Below, in pieces: positions 17,976 through 27,599 of a stretch of DNA of 64,000 nt. The position numbers and the translations under genes are program-made. The notes below the pieces were generated by a model. That model did not search any database. It saw only the letters and a program-made list of their open reading frames with translations, and was not told the DNA's origin. Each line of letters starts with the position of its first letter. Position 1 is the first letter of the stretch. The DNA comes from an uncultured Saprospiraceae bacterium (GTDB lineage Bacteria; Bacteroidota; Bacteroidia; Chitinophagales; Saprospiraceae), in the NCBI GenBank assembly GCA_937959275.1, contig CALGLU010000006.1:62001-126000 (forward strand). Reading direction: 5' to 3'.

Positions 17976-19457
17976 TTAAATATATCGTTCTTCCATTAGC
18001 TTCATGCGTCGAGTTCTATTGCGTTGAAATCTAAAGAGTCCGTATAACAACACGAGCACTATCGGCAGTAAAAAGTTGACCCACTTGATTGTTGACTTTT
18101 CCCCATCTTCTAAATCTTTAATCGGCCTAGTCACAACGCTTTTCGTTCGTAAATCAATAAGCCCGGTATCATCGGATAGAAAATCGACAGCATTCACAAA
18201 CAAGCTAATATTGTCTGGATTTTGTCCACGACTTTGAGGTGCAATCGGAAAGTCTCCGTCAGAAAATACAACCATTTTAGATAAACCTGTTTCGATGATC
18301 GCACCAATCGTTTGACCGTTATATGGAAAATCTTGATTTGTCCATTGACGTTGTATATCAAAGGAGACAGGTGCAGTCTGTATCCCTGACCTAGAGGATG
18401 TTTTTAAGATTGGTGTAAATGTGGTTGTCGAATCTCCCGAATATTGAATCGGACTGACAAATTGAAATACGACTTGCTCAATACCTTTTGTTATGGGGTG
18501 ATCACCAAATTCTTTCACAGCTGGGAAATAGTGAAACTCTACCTGTGAATTGAATTTGAAAAAGCCTTGCTGCTGCTGCACTGAAATGCTACTGCAACTT
18601 GCATCCACCACAAAGCTCGGCTCAATCGTCACCCCTTTACGCGCCAGCCAACTCTCCAACCCAACCGAACTCACTGTGCCTTGCACCGTTTGAAAATCCC
18701 CAGTCACCTGATCAACAGCCAAACACAAATTACCACCCTTGGCCATATAGTCATCCAAGATTGCTAATTGATTAGGAGGTATAGAATCCAACGGCTTGAC
18801 CATCATTAATGTCTTGATGTGAGCAGGTATTTCAGCGACAGTATTGAGTGCTACTGGTTCGACATTATAGAGGATTGACAATGATTGCATCGTCTGTGCC
18901 ATGTCTTGCATACTCGGTTCTCCATGGCCTTGCACTAAGCCCACAGATGGCTTGTCAATAGTCCCCACCTTTTTAATAGCCGTCGTCACCTGATATTCCA
19001 TCGGTCCTTCTGGCTGTACAAAGGGAATGATATCAGTCCTGTCACCTGATGATATGACAGCTCCCATAAATGCCTTCTTTTGAGCAACGGCATCTTTTTC
19101 TCTGACATTAATTAATAGGGGAGAGATACCCGCTTGCATAGCTTGCTGTTCGTTTTCTTCATTTTCATTTGGATCTACAAATTCGTAATCGACCATGCCG
19201 CCAGACCGTGAGGCAAACTCGATTAAGAGATTTTGAAAATCTTCTCTATTCTTTAAATAATCCTGAGGTAGATCACCAGTAAAATAACCAGTTACCATGA
19301 CTGGCTCATCTAGCTCTTTTAAAATATTCTTGGTCGCGTTACTTAATGTGTATTGCTTATTCTGTGTCAAATCTAATCTGAAGAAGAATTGTTTAGCTAA
19401 CAAATTCAAAATTAGAATGCTCCCAATGATCAATAATATGCTTGTTATATTTTTCAT
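17976..19457 (-). CDS. GldG-like ABC transporter auxiliary protein, cassette 1
   Basis: 493 residues with an N-terminal membrane helix (about 5-22), a long extracytoplasmic region and a C-terminal helix (LLPIVLVLLYGLFRF) before a basic tail. It matches the GldG/ABC-type uncharacterised family (PF09822-like): FRLDLTQNKQYTLSNAT, VMVTGYFTGDLP, PEGPMEYQVTTAIKKV, GLVQGHGEP and LCLAVDQV. It is shorter than the GldG at 59945 (563 residues) and diverged from it. It follows the permease gene by 3 bp. Whether it supports gliding, sorting or another export job cannot be read from the sequence. Confidence 0.82.
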   Translation of the reverse strand: MKNITSILLIIGSILILNLLAKQFFFRLDLTQNKQYTLSNATKNILKELDEPVMVTGYFTGDLPQDYLKNREDFQNLLIEFASRSGGMVDYEFVDPNENEENEQQAMQAGISPLLINVREKDAVAQKKAFMGAVISSGDRTDIIPFVQPEGPMEYQVTTAIKKVGTIDKPSVGLVQGHGEPSMQDMAQTMQSLSILYNVEPVALNTVAEIPAHIKTLMMVKPLDSIPPNQLAILDDYMAKGGNLCLAVDQVTGDFQTVQGTVSSVGLESWLARKGVTIEPSFVVDASCSSISVQQQQGFFKFNSQVEFHYFPAVKEFGDHPITKGIEQVVFQFVSPIQYSGDSTTTFTPILKTSSRSGIQTAPVSFDIQRQWTNQDFPYNGQTIGAIIETGLSKMVVFSDGDFPIAPQSRGQNPDNISLFVNAVDFLSDDTGLIDLRTKSVVTRPIKDLEDGEKSTIKWVNFLLPIVLVLLYGLFRFQRNRTRRMKLMEERYI

Positions 19458-19460
19458 TGC

Positions 19461-20177
19461 TTATCGTTTTGAGATCATGTATTCAGATAAAAAAATGCCC
19501 AATGCTGTCACGGATACAAAGTAGATGATATCCTTAGTGTCTAGCACGCCTCGTATAATGGATGTGAAGTGATCCGTTAAGCTCAATGTATTGAAGAGTT
19601 CACCTGCCCAGCCCGTCAATTCAGAACCTAGGATACCAAATACAAACTGAAAACAAATGCCGATGATCAAGGCTAATAAGAACGCCACAATCTGATTGTT
19701 GGTAATGCTACTTGTAAATAGACCGATACCGATGTAGGCGGCAGACATCAGCAGAAGTCCGATATATCCGGCAATCGTAGCACCATGGTCAAGATTGCCC
19801 AATCGGCTAACTGAGATATAATAGATGATTGTAAATGCCAATGCGATGCAGACCATTAGAAATGCAGCAAGGAATTTTCCAGATACGATTTGCCGATTAC
19901 TGACATCTTTGGTCATTAACAATTCTAATGTACCCGATTTTTTTTCTTCTGCAAGCATCCGCATGGTGATCGCTGGGATAAAGAAAAAGAGAGTCCACAT
20001 AGCCGTTTGGAAAAAGACACTGAGGTCTGCTTGCTTTCTAAAAAAGATATCACCATTGCCTCGCATCCAGGTAAAAAATCCTGTAAAGCCCAGAAAGGCA
20101 ATTAATAAAATATAGGCGATGAGAGAATCAAAAAAAGAGGCCAATTCTTTTTTTGCGATTAACCAGGTCTGACTCAT
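19461..20177 (-). CDS. GldF-like ABC transporter permease, cassette 1
   Basis: 238 residues with six predicted membrane helices, ABC-2 type. The N-terminal KKELASFFDSLIAYILLIAFL and the MLAEEKKSGTLELLMTKDVS loop are hallmarks of GldF/NosY-like permeases. The gene starts 1 bp before the end of the intercistronic gap to the ATPase and precedes the GldG-like gene, so an ATPase-permease-auxiliary complex is inferred. Closely related in architecture to the product of 59217, which has the equivalent FAEEYNSGTIELLYTKPLS loop. Confidence 0.85.
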   Translation of the reverse strand: MSQTWLIAKKELASFFDSLIAYILLIAFLGFTGFFTWMRGNGDIFFRKQADLSVFFQTAMWTLFFFIPAITMRMLAEEKKSGTLELLMTKDVSNRQIVSGKFLAAFLMVCIALAFTIIYYISVSRLGNLDHGATIAGYIGLLLMSAAYIGIGLFTSSITNNQIVAFLLALIIGICFQFVFGILGSELTGWAGELFNTLSLTDHFTSIIRGVLDTKDIIYFVSVTALGIFLSEYMISKR

Positions 20178-20178
20178 T

Positions 20179-21102
20179 TTAATTCACTGTTAGATCACGG
20201 AAAATGTCTTCCAATTTTGTTTCGTACGGTATCATCTCTGTCAATATCCAATTCTTTTGGACACACAGATTAAAGATGGATGTATTCGTTTTTGCTTCAG
20301 GCATACTTTGGATCTCAAAGCGGTTGGTGTTCATATCTTTTATCGTCACTTCCTTGACATCTCCCAATGCTCGCAGCCCGTCAGCTATGAGATTCGATTC
20401 AGTTCCTTCAATCTTGACCTGAAGTATTTGTTGACCTTCTGCTTGTTTTCTTAAAGTAGATGCCGTTCCATCTGCTACAATTTTACCTTTATTGATGATG
20501 AGAATTCGGTCACAGGTCGCTTCTACCTCTGGAAGGATATGTGTACTCAAGATGACCGTTTTTTGTCGTCCCATTTTCTTGATCAGTTCCCGAATTTCAA
20601 CGATTTGATTTGGATCTAATCCTGTTGTTGGTTCGTCAAGAATGAGGATCTCTGGATCATGTATCATTGCCTGTGCTAGACCAACACGTTGCCGATACCC
20701 TTTTGACAGCTCATTGATCTTTTTATGTTTCTCGACATCCAACCCACAAAGCTTTACCATTTGGACTGCGCGTTCCTTGATTTGAGATTTAGGGACACCT
20801 TGTAAGCCGGCACAAAAACCTAAATAATCCATGACAGCCATATCGGTATATAATGGATTGTGTTCAGGTAGATAACCAATGTGTTTTTTGTCAAAACCGC
20901 TTTTGATCGAAGATCCATTGATACGAATATCACCTTCCTCCAATTCAATGAACTGAGTGATCATTTTCATGGTCGTCGTTTTACCTGCACCATTGGGACC
21001 TAAAAATCCTAATATTTCGCCGGTATTGACCTTGAAGCTGATGTTGTCAACTGCTCGCTGTCCACCATAACTCTTAGTTAAGTTCTCAATGTTAATATTC
21101 AT
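20179..21102 (-). CDS. GldA-like ABC transporter ATP-binding protein, cassette 1
   Basis: 307 residues. Walker A is GPNGAGKTTTMKM, the signature is LSKGYRQRVGLAQAM, Walker B is ILILDEPTTGLDPNQ, and the switch His is in ILSTHILPEVE; all are intact. It fits the GldA/NatA class of about 300 residues with a C-terminal extension. It is the first gene of the four-gene minus-strand operon. A -7 box match lies just upstream (21128-21135), giving a short leader. Confidence 0.9.
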   Translation of the reverse strand: MNINIENLTKSYGGQRAVDNISFKVNTGEILGFLGPNGAGKTTTMKMITQFIELEEGDIRINGSSIKSGFDKKHIGYLPEHNPLYTDMAVMDYLGFCAGLQGVPKSQIKERAVQMVKLCGLDVEKHKKINELSKGYRQRVGLAQAMIHDPEILILDEPTTGLDPNQIVEIRELIKKMGRQKTVILSTHILPEVEATCDRILIINKGKIVADGTASTLRKQAEGQQILQVKIEGTESNLIADGLRALGDVKEVTIKDMNTNRFEIQSMPEAKTNTSIFNLCVQKNWILTEMIPYETKLEDIFRDLTVN

Positions 21103-21127
21103 AAGGCAAATGGTTTTAAGAGGAGAT

Positions 21128-21135
21128 CAAAAATA
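21128..21135 (-). promoter_or_regulatory. Candidate -7 box for Gld-like cassette 1
   Basis: On the minus strand TATTTTTG matches TAnnTTTG exactly, 26 bp upstream of the GldA-like start codon. Confidence 0.45.
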
Positions 21136-21652
21136 ACACTGAGCGTAAAAAATGAACTATTTTTTTACACTTTTTTTCTTAAGAAAATGTCAAAATTTGA
21201 GATAATTGATTCTATTTAAATGATTCGATACAATTGGAAGTTTTGTAGGAATGAAAACCAGATATGCTGCGTCAAGCTATAGTAAATAATTGATAAATTG
21301 CGTATCTTTAAATTATTGAACTATGAGGAGGAGTTCGCTAAGACTCCTCAGACGAATCACTTGCGTCTTCTGCGATACGCTAATACCGCAATAACAAAGA
21401 TTGCAAATGATACCACCAATTGGATACTTTGTATCCAAATAGATGGATTTAAGAAGAAAAAAATCATTCCTTCAAAGTCGTCTTCCTCATGTTTCAATAA
21501 AAGGGAAGCACGTTATAGTGATGCCCTTTTTTTATGTCTTATTTAGGAAATGTAAAGTGTATTCCTCTCCAAATATAAACAATTGCATTATAAAAAAACT
21601 GATTTTAAATCTTAATACTGAACGTTGATAATTCGATTTTGCCTTTAATACG
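21136..21652. other. Non-coding gap with two small hairpins
   Basis: About 520 bp between divergent operons. Two short perfect stems are visible: GAGGAGT/ACTCCTC (21328-21349) and TGGATACTTTGTATCCA (21421-21437). The ORFs listed here (21298, 21443, 21532) have no recognisable protein character. I see no RNA gene. Confidence 0.4.
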
Positions 21653-23497
21653 ATGAAGTCTATTTTTACTATACTAGCTCTTATGATAATGTCTATCATA
21701 TCAACTGGACAACGTAATGTTGGGGCTGGTGGAGGTGATAACTTTTTGGTCAGAATGATAAATGATCTTGTGATTTCACCTGATGGTAAATATGCTACAT
21801 TCAATGCAGTCGGTAAAATCAAATTATTAGATTTAAAAAGTAATAAGTGTAAAGATCTAATTAGTTCAACAGTAGATTTTGAGTTCGAACCTGCCTTCTC
21901 TCACGACAGTCAAAAAATAATATTCTCAAGTTGGAATGAGAGCGGATATGGCAAGCTACATATCTGGGACAAAGGCACTAACCGGAAGAAGACAATCTTA
22001 GTGACTTCTGGGATTTATAGATCAGCAGCCTTTTCTCCAGATGGCACTCAGATCGTTTATAAAAAGGAAATAGAAGTGGGAAAAGTTGATACGATTAATC
22101 AACAGACAGAAGGTCTATATGTATTTACGATCAATGAAGGTGATCCGATTAAAATAAGCGGATACGGAGACAATCCTCAATTTAGTCAAGATGGGAAGCG
22201 TATTATCTATCAGTCTGGTACGTATCGGTTAGGTTCATTTGTCAAAACATTTGAGACGGTAGATCTTAATGGAGAAAATAAACAAGTTTTATTCTATGGA
22301 AAATATGGACATGAATATGCGATCAGTCCTAATCAAAAAATGGTAGCATGGCAGGAGCTTGGTAAAATCTATATATCCTCATTCCCCAAAAAACCAATCG
22401 GCTTAACGGCTGACAATGTTATGCTGCAAAAGCAACTCGTAGCTGACTTGCCAGGAAATAATCTGTCTTGGTCCAAAGACGATAAACAATTATCGTGGAG
22501 CATAGCTAATACACTGTATAGTGTCAATCCCAAACAGGACAAATCGCTGAACGTAAAACAATTAATGCTTAAAGAAGAAGTAGCTAAACCAAAAGGCGTA
22601 CTAGCCTTTACAAATGCACGCATCATCAATATGAAGGGTGATGAGATTATTGAAGGAGGGACTATTATTGTCAAAGAAAACAAGATAGTGGACGTAGGAG
22701 TCGACTTAAAGATTCCCAAAGAAGCACATGTGATGAATTGTAGTGGGAAGACGATCATGCCAGGCTTGATCGATTTGAATCCTGCCAGCAATAACTATGA
22801 CTACAATCTGAGCCCAATAAAGCAATGGGAGTACATAGACCTTCTTAAGTCTGGCATTACCACAAAGCTTGATGGCAGTTTTCAAATAAATCATGCATTG
22901 ACCAATCGAGAATTAGTCCTTGCAGAGAAATTGATTGGTCCAAGATTGTTGAATGGGGGAGTGACGATCACAAAATTGGATTCAACTATATTTTATCATG
23001 AGAATAGTTTTAAGCACTTTGTAAAATCAAACTTGATGATCGCAAGTGCTTTTGCAGTAACTGCTGTCCAAAGTGAAATAGAACTTGAACAAACTACATT
23101 TTTGGTCCTCGACAATATGCAAGGTGATGGAGGCAAAGTTCAACGTGAGGAATTGCACAATATGATGATACAGCATGTGGAAAATGGAGATCAACCCTAT
23201 ACTATATTAAAGAAGTATACGATTCACAATGCAGAATTGATTGGTATGCATCAACAGTTAGGAAGTCTGGTAAAAGGCAAACTAGCTGATTTCATTATAC
23301 TAAATGGAAATCCTTTGGAAGATATGAGTCATATAAAAAGTTTGGTTTATACTGTCATCAACGGGAGAATCTATGATACCTCCACGATGCAGGAAGTAGG
23401 TAATTACCAGAAAAAGATTAGCCATACAGTGAATTCTGCAGCTTTTGAATCACTGAATCGAACGATGAGGTCAGCATGCTGTGGTTTTCAGCATTAG
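21653..23497 (+). CDS. Secreted TolB-like propeller fused to a degenerate amidohydrolase
   Basis: 614 residues with a signal peptide (MKSIFTILALMIMSIISTGQ). About 35-310 is a PD40/TolB-like propeller (LVISPDGKYATFNAVG, PAFSHDSQKIIFSS, SPDGTQIVYKK). From about 320 it follows the start of imidazolonepropionase-like amidohydrolases (AFTNARIINMKGDEIIEGGTI, GKTIMPGLIDLNP) and ends with their usual C-terminal strand (LGSLVKGKLADFIILNGNPLED). The expected HxH metal motif after PGLID is replaced by LNPAS, and the barrel between is only about half the usual length, so it is probably not a working metal hydrolase. Proteins with this full architecture are usually near 1,000 residues. Confidence 0.78.
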   Translation: MKSIFTILALMIMSIISTGQRNVGAGGGDNFLVRMINDLVISPDGKYATFNAVGKIKLLDLKSNKCKDLISSTVDFEFEPAFSHDSQKIIFSSWNESGYGKLHIWDKGTNRKKTILVTSGIYRSAAFSPDGTQIVYKKEIEVGKVDTINQQTEGLYVFTINEGDPIKISGYGDNPQFSQDGKRIIYQSGTYRLGSFVKTFETVDLNGENKQVLFYGKYGHEYAISPNQKMVAWQELGKIYISSFPKKPIGLTADNVMLQKQLVADLPGNNLSWSKDDKQLSWSIANTLYSVNPKQDKSLNVKQLMLKEEVAKPKGVLAFTNARIINMKGDEIIEGGTIIVKENKIVDVGVDLKIPKEAHVMNCSGKTIMPGLIDLNPASNNYDYNLSPIKQWEYIDLLKSGITTKLDGSFQINHALTNRELVLAEKLIGPRLLNGGVTITKLDSTIFYHENSFKHFVKSNLMIASAFAVTAVQSEIELEQTTFLVLDNMQGDGGKVQREELHNMMIQHVENGDQPYTILKKYTIHNAELIGMHQQLGSLVKGKLADFIILNGNPLEDMSHIKSLVYTVINGRIYDTSTMQEVGNYQKKISHTVNSAAFESLNRTMRSACCGFQH

Positions 23498-23643
23498 CTT
23501 AGCGTAAAATTCATTAGCACGTAGCCATCATTAAAAATCTTGTTGGATTGGAGTGCAACAAGGGGGAGATGAGTAAAGCAGAATTAAAACCAACAAAGAC
23601 TTCCTTTGTTGATTACGGAACCCACAATATCATCCAAAAAAAA

Positions 23644-23667
23644 AGAAGCTTCCCTATGGAAGCTTCT
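23644..23667 (-). terminator. Hairpin with T tract on the minus strand
   Basis: Perfect 10-bp stem AGAAGCTTCC/GGAAGCTTCT with a 4-nt loop. The adjoining A run means the T tract is on the minus strand. No minus-strand gene is known upstream, so its role is unclear; it may still act on the plus transcript of the amidohydrolase gene. Confidence 0.45.
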
Positions 23668-23682
23668 ATAAACCGAATAAGC

Positions 23683-23736
23683 ATGAAAAAACTATCTACT
23701 GCCTTAATAACGCTCTCATTTCTGTGTTTGTTTTAA
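23683..23736 (+). pseudogene. Possible remnant signal peptide ORF of 17 codons
   Basis: ATG followed by KKLSTALITLSFLCLF and a stop. This is a perfect start of a lipoprotein or secreted protein signal peptide with nothing after it. It may be the leftover of a lost gene or chance. It sits in the 530-bp gap between the amidohydrolase and secDF, which otherwise holds the hairpin at 23644 and the secDF promoter. Confidence 0.25.
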
Positions 23737-23953
23737 GGACATTTCGATTCGGCTGTTATATAAATCTTAAATATGTTAAAGAAGACATTATATATCAATA
23801 TAATTTTTAATATGATCTAATTTTCATTACAGATTCAGGTCAATTTTGACTGATATCTTAGCTAACAAGGATGATTTAATTAAAAATGTGCATTAATTTC
23901 GACGAATGCCTTTGACTAACATATTTATAAGAGGTAGTTTCAGCTAAAACTCC

Positions 23954-23962
23954 TATATTTGC
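23954..23962 (+). promoter_or_regulatory. Candidate -7 box of secDF
   Basis: TATATTTGC matches the Bacteroidota -7 consensus exactly, with the common following C, 64 bp upstream of the secDF start. Confidence 0.5.
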
Positions 23963-24026
23963 ACCACTTTTTCAAGGACCTAAACATTAGAGGTCCAAAA
24001 GCTAAACCATTAAATAAAATATTAGA

Positions 24027-27000
24027 ATGCAAAATAAGGGATTGATTAAGCTCCTTCTTGTTGTGTTGGTTCTCATCTGCGTTATGCAATGCAGTTATAT
24101 AATACCAACAAATAAGGTTGAGAAACAAGCAGATGAATATGCGACTCAAATTGCACAAAATGCTCCTGCATCAGCGGATAAGTATGAAATAGAAAAGGAA
24201 GCTAGATCAAATTACCTAGATTCCATTTCTAGTGATATCATTTGGGGTAATTCTTTGCTTAAGGAGTACACGTATGATGAGTTGAAAAAGAAGCAGTTAG
24301 CTTTTGGATTAGACCTTAAGGGTGGACAAAGCGCAGTGCTACAGGTAGACTTAAAGGAGATGTTAATGTCTCTTTCAAATAATACTAAAGATCCTACATT
24401 CTTGCAGGCTATCGCAAATTCTGATAAGGTCATGGAGAATTCTCAATCTGACTTCATATCTATTTTTGGATCTGAATTTAGAAAGATTGCTGATGGTAAG
24501 AAATTAGCAAGATTCTTCTATCGAAAGCTTAGTGATGATACGAATGGGATCAATACACAGTCGACAGATGCAGAAGTTATCAATGTATTGCGTCAGAAAG
24601 CAAATGAAACAGTAAATCTGACATTTAATTTGTTAAAGCAAAGGATTGATAAATTAGGTGTCGTCCAGCCAAATATATCACTGGATGCAGCTAGGGATTT
24701 AATCCTAGTCGAGCTACCAGGTGTAGAGAATAAGGAGAGAGCCCAAAACATGTTGCAAGCAAGTGCCATTCTTGAATTTTGGGATACTTATAGAATCAGT
24801 GATAGTGGCGTAGCAGCTGCATTTAGTGCTGCTGACAATCGCTTAAAAGCTGGCGCAGAACCAGTTGATGTAGAGCCAATCAGAGAGACGATTATGGTTC
24901 CTCAGTACGATACAATTACGGGAGAAGTGATTGACTCTATTGAACAAGAGATAACGACAGATGATACGTTTCAAAATCAAGGCCCTCTATTAAGCGCACT
25001 TGCAGTTAATACAGCTGGGCAGTATTCTCAATCTGTATTGGCTACAGCAGAAAAAAATAAAAGAAAGGCCATTTCGGCTATGTTAGCTACTCCAGAAATA
25101 GCGTCTTTATTTCCAAATGACGGTAAATTTGTCTGGGCTCAACAACCAAACAGAGATATAGACGGTGTTGTCACAAAGGAGTATTCACTCTACATGGTGA
25201 AAGTACCGACTAGTGGATCTGCTAGACTTGAAGGAGATCAGATCACCAGTGCTGGCAATTCACCTGATCCGACCACAGGAGAAATGACAGTCAACCTTGG
25301 TATGTCTCAGCAAGGAGCAAAAGTATGGGCTGATTTAACGACTAAGGCGGCACAAGCTGGAAATCGAGAAGTAGCCATCACATTGGATGATGAGGTGATC
25401 ACAGCACCTCGGGTGAATGAGGCGATAACACAAGGGCGTACACAGATTACTGGAAACTTCACAGTACAAGAAGCTTCGGATTTATCTAATATGTTAGAGA
25501 TAGGTAAGCTTCCAGCTAAAGTGAAGATTATTCAGTCTGCAAGCGTCGGACCTTCACTAGGTAAAGAAAATATCCGAAAATCAATGTTGTCATTTATAGC
25601 GGGTTTAGGACTTGTTTTATTATTCATGATCTTCTACTATGGCGGTGCAGGTATAGTATCTATTATCGCTTTGATTACGAATATGTTCTTCATTTTTGCA
25701 GCATTGGCCTCTTTTGGAACAGTATTGACCTTGCCTGGTATTGCGGGTATCTTATTGACTATCGGTATGGCCGTTGATGCGAACGTTATCATATTTGAGC
25801 GGGTACGAGAGGAATTAAGAGCGGGTAAATCATTGCTTGCCTCTATACAGGATGGATTTAAAAATTCATATTCAGCGATCATTGATGCCAACGTAACGAC
25901 ATTCTTTGTTGCGGCGATTTTAGCCTATTTTGGATTAGGTCCGATTAAAGGGTTTGCGATTGTCTTAATGATTGGTGTCTTATCTTCCTTGTTTACGGCG
26001 GTTGTATTAGGTTTAATGATGATTGATTGGTGGACGAAGAAGAAAGATAAGAGTATTAGTTTCTGGACACCACCAACTAAAAATGCATTTGCGAATCTTA
26101 ACATAGATTGGATTGGAAAGCGCAAGATTGCCTATGTGATTTCAGGAATCTTTTTAACAGCAGGTTTGATTTCAATTTTTACAAAAGGATTTGATCTTGG
26201 TGTCGATTTCAAAGGTGGATATTCTTACAATATTCAATTCTCTGATGATTTGACAGTTGATCGTGATGCGATTAGTCAAGCGTTGGAAACAGCAGGTGTA
26301 ACACCAGCTACAGTGAAAAGAGTAGATACTAGAAATACGTACAATGTCGTGACATCACACATGATTGATGATAATTCTGAAGGTGCGAGTGAAAGAGCGA
26401 TTGAAGCCCTTTATGGAGCAATTAACACAGTTGCAGGAGGGTCACTAGACATTGATAAATTTAAAGCACCTGATTCACAAGGAGTTACGCACGTTATTGC
26501 ATCGAGTCAGGTTGGTCCTACGATTGCAGATGATATCCAAAAGAGTTCTAAGATGGCAGGGATTTTTGCCTTGATCTTGATCTTCTTATACATCTTCATT
26601 CGATTTAATAAGTGGCAGTATAGTTTGGGTGCCGTTGCTGCATTGATTCATGATTCATTGTTTGTCTTAGGTGCATTTTCAATATTACACAATATCCTAC
26701 CGATCTCAATGGAGATAGATCAGGCGTTCATAGCAGCCCTGCTTACTGTGATTGGTTATTCGATTAATGATACCGTGGTTGTATTTGATAGGATTAGAGA
26801 ATACTTGGGTATTTATACCAATAAGGATTCTGATGAGATTATCAATTTGGCAATTAACAGTACCTTTAGTAGAACAATTATCACGTCATTGACGACCTTA
26901 TTCATGGTTGCGATCCTGCTCATTTTTGGAGGAGGTAGCATCAAAGGGTTTGCACTCGCCTTGGTGATCGGTATTTTGGTGGGTACGTATTCGTCTATAT

Positions 27001-27104
27001 TCGTAGCGACTCCAATTTTAAGAGATTTCTCTGATGAATTGAAGCCAAAGAAAGCGACTAAATCAAAGAAAAGTTTTTCAAGAGCAGCGAAAGCTAGCGT
27101 CTAG
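24027..27104 (+). CDS. secDF: Protein translocase SecDF fusion
   Basis: 1025 residues. Both halves of the Sec accessory translocase are fused, the normal form in Bacteroidota. The SecD half begins with an N-terminal helix, the FGLDLKGGQSAVLQVD P1 motif (about residue 93), and a helix bundle with GMAVDANVIIFERVREELR (about 590). The SecF half begins near 710 with DLGVDFKGGYSYNIQF and has GYSINDTVVVFDRIREY (about 915). It uses proton motive force to help pull exported proteins through SecYEG. It is monocistronic: a consensus -7 box precedes it and a strong terminator follows 20 bp after the stop. Confidence 0.97.
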   Translation: MQNKGLIKLLLVVLVLICVMQCSYIIPTNKVEKQADEYATQIAQNAPASADKYEIEKEARSNYLDSISSDIIWGNSLLKEYTYDELKKKQLAFGLDLKGGQSAVLQVDLKEMLMSLSNNTKDPTFLQAIANSDKVMENSQSDFISIFGSEFRKIADGKKLARFFYRKLSDDTNGINTQSTDAEVINVLRQKANETVNLTFNLLKQRIDKLGVVQPNISLDAARDLILVELPGVENKERAQNMLQASAILEFWDTYRISDSGVAAAFSAADNRLKAGAEPVDVEPIRETIMVPQYDTITGEVIDSIEQEITTDDTFQNQGPLLSALAVNTAGQYSQSVLATAEKNKRKAISAMLATPEIASLFPNDGKFVWAQQPNRDIDGVVTKEYSLYMVKVPTSGSARLEGDQITSAGNSPDPTTGEMTVNLGMSQQGAKVWADLTTKAAQAGNREVAITLDDEVITAPRVNEAITQGRTQITGNFTVQEASDLSNMLEIGKLPAKVKIIQSASVGPSLGKENIRKSMLSFIAGLGLVLLFMIFYYGGAGIVSIIALITNMFFIFAALASFGTVLTLPGIAGILLTIGMAVDANVIIFERVREELRAGKSLLASIQDGFKNSYSAIIDANVTTFFVAAILAYFGLGPIKGFAIVLMIGVLSSLFTAVVLGLMMIDWWTKKKDKSISFWTPPTKNAFANLNIDWIGKRKIAYVISGIFLTAGLISIFTKGFDLGVDFKGGYSYNIQFSDDLTVDRDAISQALETAGVTPATVKRVDTRNTYNVVTSHMIDDNSEGASERAIEALYGAINTVAGGSLDIDKFKAPDSQGVTHVIASSQVGPTIADDIQKSSKMAGIFALILIFLYIFIRFNKWQYSLGAVAALIHDSLFVLGAFSILHNILPISMEIDQAFIAALLTVIGYSINDTVVVFDRIREYLGIYTNKDSDEIINLAINSTFSRTIITSLTTLFMVAILLIFGGGSIKGFALALVIGILVGTYSSIFVATPILRDFSDELKPKKATKSKKSFSRAAKASV

Positions 27105-27123
27105 AAATATAAATCATAGACTT

Positions 27124-27159
27124 AAAAGGCTCATGTTTGCAAAAGCATGAGCCTTTTTA
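27124..27159 (+). terminator. Rho-independent terminator of secDF
   Basis: Stem AAGGCTCATG/CATGAGCCTT with a 10-nt loop and a T run. The complementary A run allows it to work in both directions. Confidence 0.9.
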
Positions 27160-27599
27160 TTTAGGAGCAGTTTTGATGAAATTATCCTCCAATGAGTCAT
27201 GACTGGTCTTGACCAATAGAGTATATTTAGCAGAATAATGGTTCATGACCCAAAGTCGTTTAGTTAGTGGCATATGATTTTTTTACCGACAGATTAATCT
27301 ATTGAAACATTAATTTGTCACGATTTTCACAAAAAATCCCGCCAAATTAGCCGCATTTAATATAATAATGCACGGCACTTTGTACCGTGCAACCAATATT
27401 TGACGCCGATGGTGTCATGAACTCCTTAATTAAATGACATTGGTTTATGACCTAGTGGAAGAATGAGACTAAAGGACATAATTCAATAAAAACAATTGGC
27501 TTCTTTGACATACATAAAGCCGTTATACACGTTTATCATTGTAGACGAGTTAGAATTTTTATATTTTACTCAAACAAAAACTGAGTTATTGTATTTACT
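27160..27599. other. 440-bp upstream region of the PorE-like gene with small hairpins
   Basis: No gene is visible. It holds a hairpin with GCACGG/CCGTGC arms (27370-27390) and an imperfect palindrome TGACGCCGATGGTGTCA (27401-27417) about 200 bp ahead of the next start. These could be leader structures or operator sites; nothing in the sequence decides between them. Confidence 0.35.

Noticed and set aside
21298-21546. 82-residue ORF upstream of the amidohydrolase gene
   Set aside because: Starts in an AT-rich gap, has no ribosome site or family features, and overlaps two small hairpins.
22369-22791. 140-residue minus-strand ORF opposite the amidohydrolase
   Set aside because: Antisense shadow without signal peptide, motif or promoter.
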